A stretch of 64,000 bases of DNA from Bacteroidales bacterium (GTDB lineage Bacteria > Bacteroidota > Bacteroidia > Bacteroidales > Muribaculaceae). The stretch is from the NCBI GenBank assembly GCA_015061085.1, contig SUXG01000002.1, positions 62,001-126,000 on the forward strand. The letters are read 5' to 3'. Under the pieces are notes generated by a model that saw nothing but the letters and a program-made list of their open reading frames with translations, ran no database searches and was not told the origin of the DNA. Positions 18,668 to 28,137 of this stretch are shown one piece after another (within the stretch, counting starts at the first letter, position 1; every line of letters starts with the position of its first letter). The position numbers and the translations under genes are program-made.

Positions 18668-21157
18668 ATGAAAAAGTATTTATTTCCGGCTCTTGCATTA
18701 GGTCTTGTGATGACCTCATGCCAAAGCGATGAGCCATTCGCTCCTACAGAAGGTGGCGAAAAACAGGTGACTTTCACCCTCAACGTTCCCGGTGAACTCG
18801 GCACTCGTGCTGGTGCAACAGACAACTCATCTGACAAGGGTGGTTTTTCTAATGGTCAAGGCACTCTCTATTACACACTTGTGCTTGATGCTAATGGTGA
18901 CACCCGAGTTTTTAAAGATGCGACTGTGTCAAACGATGGACGAACAGCTACATTCACTCCAACAGTAGTACTTGGTCGTAACTACACTATCACTGCTTAC
19001 GCTTCATTTGATGATAATAGTTCTATTGATGAAATAAATGATATTAGAACTATTTCAGTAAGCAAAAAATTTAATGACGAATCAAAAGATGCTTATTTTC
19101 AAACAACAACACATAACTTTGCAGAAGGTGACCTTCAACCATTGGAATTGAAGCGTCCGTTCGGTAAACTTCGCCTCGTTGCTACAGACTATAAAGCCAC
19201 AGGCAATGGAAATACAGCAATCAAGTCTGTAAAAGTAAAATACAATAATAATGTATTTACTACTTTCAACGCAGTTAGTGGTGAGTTTAGTAATGGACAA
19301 TCATACGAACATACTCTTGATGGAACTAATTACAGCACTTCATATTACGCTCCTGAAAAGGATGAAAATGGTAATGTGACCGGTCAAACAATTTTCGCAG
19401 ACTATGTTCCTGTAAATAGCACAGGCGTTGCTCCATTCGAAATTACTATTGTATATGTAGATGGAGATGAAGAATATACACGCAAATTCAATCAAGATAT
19501 TCCTGTTAGTCGCAATGCGTTGACTACTCTTAAGGGTGCTTTCTTCACTGCTAACTCTGAAATCAAGGTAGAGGTTAAGGATGCTTTCGAAGGTCAAATC
19601 CCTGGAAATGAAAAAGAACAATTGATTATCGCTGCTGCTATGGGTGGCGAAGTGACTTTGACTGATAATGTAGAATTGGATGCTCCTATCAACGTTCAAG
19701 CAAACATGACCATCAACCTCAATGGCAAGTCTATCTCTTATTCACCTGTAAGAGGAGTGGGAGTTATTAATGTTGCTGAAGGTGCATCTTTGAAAGTAAT
19801 CGGCGGAACAATTTCGTCAACTGCCGAAAATGGTGGCTCTGCTATTCTAAATAAAGGTACTCTTGAAATTGAAGATGCTACTTTGAATGGTGCTCCATCT
19901 AATACCGCTACCGGTACTGCTTCTTACGCACTTAATAGCGACGGAGCAAACAGTAAACTTGTTGTAAAGAATTCAACGATTAATGGTAGAGGTGCTATTG
20001 GTGCAACTAACGGCACTCAGGTAGAAATCAATGGTGGTACTTACCATACACCTGCTGTTGCATGGGGTCACGCAATATATGCAGACGGAGAGGGAACACA
20101 AGTTACAATCAATGGTGGTACATTCTCAGAAGGTTATGAATCCAATGCTAACAATTGGGGTATGTATCAAATTTATTCAGGCAATAAGGCTAAAGTAATT
20201 GTTAATGACGGTACATTTGAGCCTTGGGATTGTGCTAATGGTTATGACCTTTGCACTGCTACTGAAGGTACTATCGCAATTTATGGTGGTACATTTGCAG
20301 AAAACCCATCTTCCCAAAATGGTAAGAACTATGTTGCTGCCGGCTATAAGGCAATCGAAAAGGATGGCAAGTGGGTTGTAGTTGCGACTGCAAATGATGC
20401 AGCATCTTTGGCAACAGCTGTAGCAAAGGGTGGCGTTATTGTCTTAGAAGGAGATATTGCTTTGGATGAGACAATTGTAATTCCTACAGGTGTGACTGCA
20501 ACTCTCGACCTCAATGGCAAGACTATCACAGCAAGTACAACAGACGGATTCACAGTTAATACAGGTGCCAACTTGACTATCAGTGGCAACGGTAAAGTTG
20601 AATCTAATGGTGCTCCTATCCGTGCTATCGGTGGTAAGGTAATAGTTAACGGTGGTGAATTCACTCAAACAGGCGCATGGAATACAAATGTATCAACATA
20701 TAGATATAGCGTAGATAGCCGTGAAGGTGGTGAAATTATTATTAAGGGCGGTATATTCAAGACTAATAATGGCATGATTAATGTATCTGCAAATTCTTCA
20801 GTAGTTGTTGAAGGTGGTAATTTTGAGTTCAATAACAACACAGGTGGTACACGTCACTTCGCTTATGTAAGCGGCGATCTTACAATCAATGATGGTGAGT
20901 TCAAGGGTGTTGCCGACGCTAGCGCCGGCGGTTGCTTCTTCTGTGGAGCAGCAGTAACAGCTAATGTAACTGTAAACGGAGGCAAATTCACAAGCTTGTG
21001 GTCTTCAGGTACTGTCAACAAATTCTTTGAGGTGTACTATGGTGGTTCAATCGATGTAAAGGGCGGTTTATTCAACACCAACGGCGGTATTGAGTCATTC
21101 GTAGAAGCTAATACAGACGATGCAACCAAGGACGCTTATCCATATAGGGCAAAGTAA
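18668..21157 (+). CDS. Fimbrillin-like (DUF6562-type) lipoprotein with C-terminal beta-helix
   Basis: 829 residues. Lipoprotein signal with lipobox VMTSC, Cys18 being the lipidation site. Residues about 30-300 resemble the DUF6562/Mfa-like domain of Bacteroidetes fimbrillin-type proteins ('KQVTFTLNVPGELGTRAG', and 'LKRPFGKLRLVATD'). The rest is a right-handed beta-helix of short repeats such as 'ITINLNGKSI', 'LKVIGGTIS', 'VEINGGTYH', 'VTVNGGKF'. No T9SS tail. A surface adhesin or matrix component is likely; the exact ligand cannot be read from sequence. Confidence 0.8.
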   Translation: MKKYLFPALALGLVMTSCQSDEPFAPTEGGEKQVTFTLNVPGELGTRAGATDNSSDKGGFSNGQGTLYYTLVLDANGDTRVFKDATVSNDGRTATFTPTVVLGRNYTITAYASFDDNSSIDEINDIRTISVSKKFNDESKDAYFQTTTHNFAEGDLQPLELKRPFGKLRLVATDYKATGNGNTAIKSVKVKYNNNVFTTFNAVSGEFSNGQSYEHTLDGTNYSTSYYAPEKDENGNVTGQTIFADYVPVNSTGVAPFEITIVYVDGDEEYTRKFNQDIPVSRNALTTLKGAFFTANSEIKVEVKDAFEGQIPGNEKEQLIIAAAMGGEVTLTDNVELDAPINVQANMTINLNGKSISYSPVRGVGVINVAEGASLKVIGGTISSTAENGGSAILNKGTLEIEDATLNGAPSNTATGTASYALNSDGANSKLVVKNSTINGRGAIGATNGTQVEINGGTYHTPAVAWGHAIYADGEGTQVTINGGTFSEGYESNANNWGMYQIYSGNKAKVIVNDGTFEPWDCANGYDLCTATEGTIAIYGGTFAENPSSQNGKNYVAAGYKAIEKDGKWVVVATANDAASLATAVAKGGVIVLEGDIALDETIVIPTGVTATLDLNGKTITASTTDGFTVNTGANLTISGNGKVESNGAPIRAIGGKVIVNGGEFTQTGAWNTNVSTYRYSVDSREGGEIIIKGGIFKTNNGMINVSANSSVVVEGGNFEFNNNTGGTRHFAYVSGDLTINDGEFKGVADASAGGCFFCGAAVTANVTVNGGKFTSLWSSGTVNKFFEVYYGGSIDVKGGLFNTNGGIESFVEANTDDATKDAYPYRAK

Positions 21158-21179
21158 GAAAAGATTCTAAATTATAGGG

Positions 21180-21268
21180 TTATGGGAGGTGAAACTCCCA
21201 TAACTCGCGAAGGACTTGTTTCTTCAAATAAAAACGTGTGTGGAGAGTGTGCCGGGTGCATGCTCTCC
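21180..21268 (+). terminator. Two hairpins downstream of the fimbrillin-like gene
   Basis: TTATGGGAG / CTCCCATAA (21180-21203, 6 nt loop) and GGAGAG / CTCTCC (21242-21268) followed by TTTGTTTG. The second has the better T-tract; the first may be an attenuator or an mRNA-stabilising hairpin. Confidence 0.6.
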
Positions 21269-21342
21269 TTTGTTTGTATGTCGCTTGGACTTAATGAAAC
21301 TTCGGATAGAAATAAAATTTAAGGCTTTGGGTTATAAAAAAT

Positions 21343-21369
21343 GTCGTTCATGCCATTGACATGAACGAC
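21343..21369 (-). terminator. Terminator of the ispF transcript
   Basis: Perfect 10 bp stem GTCGTTCATG / CATGAACGAC with a 7 nt loop. On the minus strand it is followed by ATTTTTTATAAC, and it lies 26 bp after the ispF stop. TTTT on the plus side may make it work in both directions. Confidence 0.8.
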
Positions 21370-21395
21370 TCAGTTTTATAATGTTTGTTAGTGTA

Positions 21396-21884
21396 TTATT
21401 CTTTGAAAATCAATGCAGTTGCGTAAGCTGAGATGCCTTCACGACGTCCTATAAATCCAAGTTTCTCGGTGGTGGTTGCTTTGATTGACACGTCATCAAT
21501 ATCGACCTTCATTATGCCTGCCAAGAGAGTCTGCATAGCAGGTATGTGAGGGTTGATTTTCGGAGCTTCGGCGCAAATGGTAATATCGACATTGCCAATT
21601 TTGTATCCTTTGTCGTCAATTAGTTTTACGACCTCTTGCAATAGATTTTTACTGTCAGCACCTTTATATCGAGGATCTGTATCAGGGAAGTGATAACCTA
21701 TATCGCGAAGAGCAGCGGCGCCAAGCAGGGCATCGCATAAGGCATGGATTGCAACATCGGCGTCACTATGACCGAGAAGTCCATGTGTATGTTCTAATTT
21801 GATTCCACATAGCCATAAGTCACGTCCTTCGACAAGTTTATGGACATCAAATCCAAGTCCTGTTCTGAATTTGCAAGCGCTCAT
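21396..21884 (-). CDS. ispF: 2-C-methyl-D-erythritol 2,4-cyclodiphosphate synthase
   Basis: 162 residues. Fifth enzyme of the non-mevalonate isoprenoid pathway, cyclising CDP-methylerythritol 2-phosphate. Zinc ligands Asp13 and His15 (GFDVHK) and His47 in 'HSDADVAIHALCDALLGA', plus 'DIGYHFPDTDP', are all present. The ATG at 21882-21884 gives the normal family N-terminus; a longer frame would overlap porV. It starts 22 bp downstream of porV and is probably co-transcribed. Confidence 0.96.
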   Translation of the reverse strand: MSACKFRTGLGFDVHKLVEGRDLWLCGIKLEHTHGLLGHSDADVAIHALCDALLGAAALRDIGYHFPDTDPRYKGADSKNLLQEVVKLIDDKGYKIGNVDITICAEAPKINPHIPAMQTLLAGIMKVDIDDVSIKATTTEKLGFIGRREGISAYATALIFKE

Positions 21885-21906
21885 ATCAATTGCAATTAGG
21901 TTGAGA

Positions 21907-23124
21907 TTATCTTCGTTTTCCAATCAGGTCCTTAAGTCCGTCCATGTCAAACGAGAGTGTGAAGCGTAGAGTTTGGTCCAATGGGCTGCTTTGTGCTGTC
22001 GCAAGCATATATGAAGCATCAAGACGAACAACATTTAACGAGAAGCCGGCACCAAAACCGAAATAAGATCGGCCACCTTTGTTGGCATTCTCATAGTAGT
22101 AGCCCATGCGAGCAAAGAATTGCTGATTATATGCGTACTCTGCACCGATTGAGAGGTTGATTTCTTGTAATTCTTCTTTGAAGCCTCCGGGGGCGTCTGA
22201 GAAACTCTTGAAGATACCTGTAATCGGTGACATGTTTTCCCATTCATCGAGAGCTTCTTCGTAGGCTGCCTGACCTTCAGGTGTATCCATGTCAAAGTCG
22301 CGTTGACGAGGTTTTGTCGGTACCAACAATTTGTTGAGGTCAAGGCCTAATGCCATTGTGTGGTAGTCGGCAAGAGGGAACATGAATGATGCACCGAGAC
22401 GTAAGTTTGTCGGTAGGAAAGCATTGTTGGCGCCATTGTTATATGATACTTTTGAACCGATATTGTTGATGTTAAATCCAAAAGCAAATTGACATTCGTT
22501 TCTTCCGACCATAGGATATGTCACATAGTAGCCTGAGATGTCGGCAGCAAATGCGGAAGCTGCAGTGGTTTGTTCTCCTGAGTAGCTATCCTCGTATGAG
22601 AGGTCAGACAATATGTAGCGCAAAGCGACGCCCATAGAGAATTTTTCAGACAGTTTTCTTGAGTAGCCTACGTCAATAGCCATTTCGTAGGGGTTGATAG
22701 TCTGAAGAGTAGCGCCGGTATCGTCGTTCATTGTTACTTCGCCAAGAGAGAAATAACGCAGAGATGCAGAAATCGCTTGATTATCGCCACTGCCGACTTT
22801 CCAGTAGCCTGTGAGGTCGGCAAGGAAGATGTCATTGACGAGTTTGCGGAGCCATGGAGTGTAGGATAATCCAAGCCCGCCACTGCTATATGCAAAAGCA
22901 TACTTAGAGGGATTCCAATATTGGGAATTAATGTCCGGATCAGTCGCAGCTCCTAAGTTACCCATTGCAGAACCACGAGCATCGGGAGCAATGCCTAATG
23001 TTGTCACACCTGTGTTGACAGGATTAAACTCGTTGTCTTTGATGTCGTCTTGAGCAAAAATCAACGATGGTGAGATTATCATCATTATAAGGCTCACCAT
23101 CAGTAATTTATGTTGTTTTTTCAT
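21907..23124 (-). CDS. porV: Type IX secretion outer-membrane protein PorV (LptO)
   Basis: 405 residues with signal peptide ending FAQ (25) and an outer-membrane FadL-like barrel. The N-terminal mature region 'TTLGIAPDARGSAMGNLGAATDPDI' and 'YWNPSKYAF' are characteristic of PorV, which shuttles cargo from the T9SS translocon to the PorU sortase. Gene order PorU-PorV is also seen in Porphyromonas. 326 bp separate it from the upstream C25 peptidase gene; a TAAATTTG box lies at the complement of 23139-23146, very close to the ATG. Confidence 0.93.
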   Translation of the reverse strand: MKKQHKLLMVSLIMMIISPSLIFAQDDIKDNEFNPVNTGVTTLGIAPDARGSAMGNLGAATDPDINSQYWNPSKYAFAYSSGGLGLSYTPWLRKLVNDIFLADLTGYWKVGSGDNQAISASLRYFSLGEVTMNDDTGATLQTINPYEMAIDVGYSRKLSEKFSMGVALRYILSDLSYEDSYSGEQTTAASAFAADISGYYVTYPMVGRNECQFAFGFNINNIGSKVSYNNGANNAFLPTNLRLGASFMFPLADYHTMALGLDLNKLLVPTKPRQRDFDMDTPEGQAAYEEALDEWENMSPITGIFKSFSDAPGGFKEELQEINLSIGAEYAYNQQFFARMGYYYENANKGGRSYFGFGAGFSLNVVRLDASYMLATAQSSPLDQTLRFTLSFDMDGLKDLIGKRR

Positions 23125-23450
23125 TCGCTTTAATGTTTCAAATTTATTGTCTCTAAAATAATTAACTTAATTTTAGGCGTTTTATTGCTTATAGGATGCC
23201 GATTTTATGATTTTTTGTGTTTTTATTAGTGTGTTTTTTTACCTTTTTGCTTCCTCTAATCGAATGACTTTAGGGTCGGTGTGCTTTTCTATTATCAGAT
23301 GATGTCAGAGTGTGTGACCGATACACCGAATCTGCGTAGTTGCTATTCCGGAATAAGATTAAATGTGAGTATTGTCGATAGCGAAGTAAATGCGATTAGT
23401 GGAGGGGTATGAAGATAAAAATTGCAGTAATGATATAAATAATCAGTTGA
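23125..23450. other. Intergenic region between porV and the PorU-like gene
   Basis: AT-rich, no supported gene. Contains the -7-like box for porV near 23139. A plus-strand frame of about 37 codons beginning at 23299 has no recognisable features. No strong hairpin was found. Confidence 0.4.
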
Positions 23451-26400
23451 TTATTTCAGGTTGTTGATAACGATAATTTGCGTTGTCGGTGTTGTGCCTG
23501 TGATTGAGTTACCGATGTTTAGTCGAGCAAAAACGTTGTATAGACCTGGTGACACACGCTGCCCGTTGTCGTCTTTGATATCCCAAGTGATTGTATCGTC
23601 AAGGGTTTGTACTTGTCGGACAACTTGACCATAAGCATTTACTATGATAAATTGCTTTTGGATGGTTTGTTCGGTTGCAGTGTGTGTGACGGTTATATCA
23701 GCAGACTCAATGACCGGAGATGCGTCCACCTTTATTTCGCCGGCAATTTGTGAGTCGGCAACATAAAATCCTATTGAGCGTTTAGTCGTATTGCCCATGA
23801 TGTCGGTCGTGTGCAATGTCAAAACGTGTCTGCCACACGCTATGTCATTCATCGGATATGCGATATTGCTTTTTTTGCATCCATCGGCGACTGTTGTATA
23901 TTGAGAGATGTCAAAAAACGTTTTTCTGCCGTCGAGTTGAAGGTAGGTATTGCTGACTAAATCGCTATTTGAGGTCAATATTCCGCTGTCGTCGGTCAAT
24001 GAAGCATATAGAATGAAATCGCTGCCTACTGCATCTCCATCACAGAAATCAGAAGAATTGATATAGAATGACTCAATGTTTGGAGCTTCGTTGTCAGTGA
24101 TTGCGACGCTTTGGTCGTAATCAGCGATTGAAATATCGATAATACCGGAGGCTCCGATTCGTTGGTCTGCATCGTAGGCAGACATTCTTATTTTTGATGT
24201 GTTGCCGTTGAGCGTATTTAGATGAGAAGGGACAATTATTTCGGATGAATATTTGCCGTTAATAACGTCGATGGCATAAGTTGCTGCGATAGATTCATCG
24301 TAATTGATATTGACAGAAACTGAGTTTTCATAACCATTGGTTGGGATTATGGTTGCAGGATTGTAGATGCGAGCCACAAGGATTCCGTTGAAGTCAGAGA
24401 GATGATTGCCCTCGCGGTCGGTGATTGAGCCGGAGAGATTTATTTTAGACCCCGGTCGTATTTGTGTCAAGTCTTCATTGCGGGTGTCTATGTCGGCATG
24501 AATTTCGCATGTTGCGACTGGAATGATTATTGCGGGGTCACAAATCAAGTGATATACAAACTCGTTGTAGTGTGGTACTTGGATGTTTGTTTTGGCTTTG
24601 GCATAGATTTCCCCGATAGTACGTCGTGAAGAAATTCTAGGAAGAGTAAGGTCAATTGTGTTGTTTTGCGATGATTGCTCTTGGAGTAATGCTTGCTGGA
24701 AGGTGCTGAGCATCACATAGTTCCAGTGAGAATATGCTGTTCGTGTTGACATGAGCCCACCGACTATGCCGTATGGACTTGAGAACATCATTGCCTCTGC
24801 AGAACCTCTTGTGCCGGCATCGGTAGATGTCACGGTGCAAGCTCCGAAACTCATGAATGATAAACGTTCGTTGTTGAGCTTCATGGCATCTTTTGTGGTC
24901 CATACAGAACGATTTGACGATAAGGATTCGATAGATGCATGACCTAAATAAGTTCCGTAAATCAGACCGTCATTGAGGTTTTGCATGAATTTTGATTGGA
25001 TTTGCTCTTCAGGATATGCACTGACGTAGATTTTGCTTACTTGAATTTCGTCGTCAGAGAGTTGTCGCATTTCTGATGCAATGTTTTCGCTTTGAGTGAG
25101 ATGCTCGTTATTGTCTGGTCCATCTCCGATTACTTGCATATTGGCAAGCCAATAGGCATAAGACTTGTCTGTGATATATCGAGCTGTTTTGTCTATAATC
25201 AAATCAGCATCAGCGAGACTGCGGCAAGGTAGTTCGCCCACACCTATGTTGACAATGTCATATTGCATACCTTTTGAGTTGGGAGTATCTTCAAGCATTC
25301 CGTAGAAGTCAGAAATACAGAACGTCATCAAAGAATTTATGCTTTCCTCTGTCTGATAAGAAATCAAAAGTTCTGTTGGCGATTGTCGTAGCAGTTGGCG
25401 ATTGTCGTAGTGCATTTCCCCGAAAAGCAAAAGGTTTTTGAATTTTTCAGGATTGCGGTCGTAAAGCATTTTGCAGAATAAGCGATAAGACATGGCATCG
25501 GGTGTGCCGTCGCTAAATTCGTTGATGATTTTTTGAGAGTCGATGACCATTACATCCATATTGTCATATTGCCGATGAAGTTCAGCAAGTTTTTCTGCTT
25601 TTTCGCAAAGATAGGTAGGTGCTATTATAAGCAGCTCAGGGACATCGTCAGCTGATATTGAATGAAGGTTTTGATTGTCGATTTCTTGGTGCCATGTGAT
25701 TTTGTGTTGTTCTTTTGATGTATCAAACACCATCATCAAACCGGTCTTTTTCGACTCTGTGAGATATTTAGCTTTTGCTATTCCGTCAGAAAATGAGAAA
25801 GGAAGATTTGTTACATTATTGCAGTCGTTGATGTCCCAAATCAAAACATCTTCTGACGAGTTTGCTATTGAGATCAAGCCATAGTTGTCAGTCGAATAGT
25901 CCGGTACAAAGGCACGAAATTGAGCTTCTCCATTATGAAAACCTATTGTTTTCTTGGCTCCAATGAGAATGTAGTCAAGATTGGCATTAGTGGCATTACC
26001 ATTCGGAGAATAGCTGATGACAATTTGTCCATCGGCTGAATCAAGATTAATTTCGGAACTTGCAGGATAGATTGTTCCTGCATAATAATTTTGTTGAGGA
26101 GCATAGACATCTGCCTCAATCATATTGTGGTCATTCAACCCGTAGTAAAGCTTGCTGCCGGCAGGATTTGTGGCATAAAATCTGCATTCTAACGATGCGC
26201 TTCCGCTGATAGCTCCGGGTATAGAATATTTGAATGACCTCGTTCTGTTGTCGGCGTTTACGAAACTTTCGCCCAAGAAGAGCCTTCCCGACAAACAGAA
26301 ATTTATAGAATCTACTTCGTGATAGAAGTAGTCATAGCATGAAGTGTAGTCTGGTTTTGTTTCATCGACGTTGCCGGATGCAGTCTGAATGTGGCATACA

Positions 26401-26849
26401 TCGTCGCGACTATCGGTGATGAAGTAATAACCATATTCGGAGTATGTATTTATGCTTTCACGAAGAAATCGTCGATTTGCCGGATTTTGAAACTCACTGC
26501 GATAGCGAATATTGACTGCTCCTTGCCCGTAAAAGTATATTTTGCCGTTTTTGTGAAGAATCCCGACAGGAGGCAGGTTGTCGATGTGGTTGGTAAATTT
26601 TTCGGATAATTGTCTTCCGCCTCGTCCGTATATCCCGACTTTTTCGGGATTGGCAAACCCCATCTTTCTTAATTCATCATAGCTCAATTCATATATCCCA
26701 TTTTCTTCAACTCTAATCTTGACCCATTTGCCGGTCGCTAACTTTGACTCTGAAGCAAAAAAGTCAGCGTCTAACGCAAGAGTGTTGAAGAAAGATGTCA
26801 TGATAATTGCTATTACAACAATAGAATTGCGAAAGTCAAGGCGTGTCAT
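23451..26849 (-). CDS. PorU-like C25 peptidase paralogue (type IX sortase-like)
   Basis: 1132 residues with signal peptide to about residue 25. The layout matches PorU: N-terminal beta domain, gingipain-like C25 domain with His637 ('YLGHAS') and Cys671 ('FGACTV'), then Ig-like repeats and a FlgD-like end ('ITWDIKDDNGQRVSPGLYNV'). The catalytic His/Cys pair is retained with PorU-like spacing, but the canonical WSHEG and ATCEFxRWD segments are altered ('ESLSSNRS', 'GACTVTSTDAG'). It may sort a subset of T9SS cargo or have another role. Separated from canonical PorU by the FAH-like and rex genes. Confidence 0.85.
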   Translation of the reverse strand: MTRLDFRNSIVVIAIIMTSFFNTLALDADFFASESKLATGKWVKIRVEENGIYELSYDELRKMGFANPEKVGIYGRGGRQLSEKFTNHIDNLPPVGILHKNGKIYFYGQGAVNIRYRSEFQNPANRRFLRESINTYSEYGYYFITDSRDDVCHIQTASGNVDETKPDYTSCYDYFYHEVDSINFCLSGRLFLGESFVNADNRTRSFKYSIPGAISGSASLECRFYATNPAGSKLYYGLNDHNMIEADVYAPQQNYYAGTIYPASSEINLDSADGQIVISYSPNGNATNANLDYILIGAKKTIGFHNGEAQFRAFVPDYSTDNYGLISIANSSEDVLIWDINDCNNVTNLPFSFSDGIAKAKYLTESKKTGLMMVFDTSKEQHKITWHQEIDNQNLHSISADDVPELLIIAPTYLCEKAEKLAELHRQYDNMDVMVIDSQKIINEFSDGTPDAMSYRLFCKMLYDRNPEKFKNLLLFGEMHYDNRQLLRQSPTELLISYQTEESINSLMTFCISDFYGMLEDTPNSKGMQYDIVNIGVGELPCRSLADADLIIDKTARYITDKSYAYWLANMQVIGDGPDNNEHLTQSENIASEMRQLSDDEIQVSKIYVSAYPEEQIQSKFMQNLNDGLIYGTYLGHASIESLSSNRSVWTTKDAMKLNNERLSFMSFGACTVTSTDAGTRGSAEAMMFSSPYGIVGGLMSTRTAYSHWNYVMLSTFQQALLQEQSSQNNTIDLTLPRISSRRTIGEIYAKAKTNIQVPHYNEFVYHLICDPAIIIPVATCEIHADIDTRNEDLTQIRPGSKINLSGSITDREGNHLSDFNGILVARIYNPATIIPTNGYENSVSVNINYDESIAATYAIDVINGKYSSEIIVPSHLNTLNGNTSKIRMSAYDADQRIGASGIIDISIADYDQSVAITDNEAPNIESFYINSSDFCDGDAVGSDFILYASLTDDSGILTSNSDLVSNTYLQLDGRKTFFDISQYTTVADGCKKSNIAYPMNDIACGRHVLTLHTTDIMGNTTKRSIGFYVADSQIAGEIKVDASPVIESADITVTHTATEQTIQKQFIIVNAYGQVVRQVQTLDDTITWDIKDDNGQRVSPGLYNVFARLNIGNSITGTTPTTQIIVINNLK

Positions 26850-26855
26850 AATGAA

Positions 26856-27446
26856 TTATTTGATTTTGAAGTTTAACAAGGTGTTTCCTTCTCTGTCAGA
26901 TACAGTGATTGTGTCGTTAATATTGCATTTGAAACCATCAGCAGGAAATCCGATGTAGATTAAGTCGCCGATTTTCAGAGTAAAGCGATTGCTAATAGAT
27001 TCTATCAGAGCATCGATGTCGTTAGATAGATGATTAAAACTCCAAGTAGCGACAATTTCTTCGTTTTGTCGTATGTCAAAACTTTTGTCAAATAATTCTT
27101 CTTGTGAAGTAAAGTCTTTAAAATCGCCCATGATAGCAGAAGAATCGAATGCGACTGCAGAGGCCCAAGGCAATTGTTGTGACTTCAGTATTGAAAGCAT
27201 TTGTTCGGCTCTGACGTTGATGCCAAATGTGTAAGCATCATAATATCTTGATGCAAATCGCTTTGCGATATTCTTGCCTAATCGACAAATTTTTATGACG
27301 ATTGAAGGATACATTCTGAAGTCATTATCGAAAGATGGCAAAAAGAACGGTTTGCCGTCTTTAAGCAGAGAAGAGTCTGCCATTAGGAATAAAGCCGGCG
27401 TTTTCTCTGTGGTGCCGTAATTATTGTTGATACCTATTATTTTCAC
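26856..27446 (-). CDS. FAH-like domain protein, probably catalytically degenerate
   Basis: 196 residues. 'MKIIGINNNYG', 'PSIVIKICRLGKNIAKRFASRYYDAYTFGI' and the terminal 'LKIGDLIYIGFPADGFKCNINDTI' follow the layout of short fumarylacetoacetate hydrolase family proteins. The metal-binding acidic residues expected at the E-x-E and GYTxxND positions are replaced ('YPSIVIK', 'FGINVRAE'), suggesting loss of hydrolase activity. ATGA overlap with the rex stop indicates coupling, and it ends 6 bp before the PorU-like gene. Confidence 0.65.
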   Translation of the reverse strand: MKIIGINNNYGTTEKTPALFLMADSSLLKDGKPFFLPSFDNDFRMYPSIVIKICRLGKNIAKRFASRYYDAYTFGINVRAEQMLSILKSQQLPWASAVAFDSSAIMGDFKDFTSQEELFDKSFDIRQNEEIVATWSFNHLSNDIDALIESISNRFTLKIGDLIYIGFPADGFKCNINDTITVSDREGNTLLNFKIK

Positions 27447-28087
27447 GTTGTAGCTCTTAAACGGTTGTAAATCAAGGCGAGATGAGCATATATCGATGTG
27501 TTTGACATCACTATGCCCTCAGCCACTTTAATTCTGTAAGGGGTGAAATTCCAGATAGCCTTTAGTCCTGATGCCGCCATTGTGTCGGCAGCATCTTGAG
27601 CTTGGTTTGCCGGTACGGCAAGAATGCCGATCGACGCATTCAGCTTTTGCTGATAATGTTGCATTTCGTCAATGTTGAAAATCGGAACATCGCAGATTTT
27701 TTTCCCTATTATGTCGGGGTTGATGTCAAAACCTGCTATGATATTCAGCCCATAGTTTGACAACCCTGTGTCATGAATTAATGCAGCGCCGAGACTTCCG
27801 ACTCCGACGATGAACGCATTGTGGATTTCCTTAAAGCCAAGGAAATGCGACAATACATTTGAGAGGGTATTTACTTCATATCCGATTCTCGTTTTGCCTT
27901 TGATGTTCAAGAAAGACAAATCTTTGGCAATCTGAGACGAATCAACGCTTATGGCTTTGGAAATTTGAGTGGATGAGACAGTCTCTACACCATTAGCTTT
28001 TAAAATATCAATATAAGCCAAATACCAAGGTAGTCGGCGTAAGGTCGGCTCCGGAAGAATAATGTTATTACTATCGTCTATCATCAA
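27443..28087 (-). CDS. rex: Redox-sensing transcriptional repressor Rex
   Basis: 214 residues. Winged-helix domain (about 10-85, with 'SSTQISKAISVDSSQIAKDLSF') followed by a Rossmann NAD(H)-binding domain with GVGSLG (95-100). Rex represses fermentation and anaerobic respiration genes when NAD+/NADH is high. Its placement between PorU and the FAH-like gene puts a redox regulator inside a secretion gene cluster. The start could be either of two adjacent ATGs. Confidence 0.94.
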   Translation of the reverse strand: MMIDDSNNIILPEPTLRRLPWYLAYIDILKANGVETVSSTQISKAISVDSSQIAKDLSFLNIKGKTRIGYEVNTLSNVLSHFLGFKEIHNAFIVGVGSLGAALIHDTGLSNYGLNIIAGFDINPDIIGKKICDVPIFNIDEMQHYQQKLNASIGILAVPANQAQDAADTMAASGLKAIWNFTPYRIKVAEGIVMSNTSIYAHLALIYNRLRATT

Positions 28088-28137
28088 ATATCACGTTTAA
28101 AATGCAAATTTACATTTTTTTTGTGAAATATTCGACC

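Noticed and set aside
23299-23412. 37-codon plus-strand frame between porV and the PorU-like gene
   Set aside because: No leader, no recognisable sequence and no promoter.
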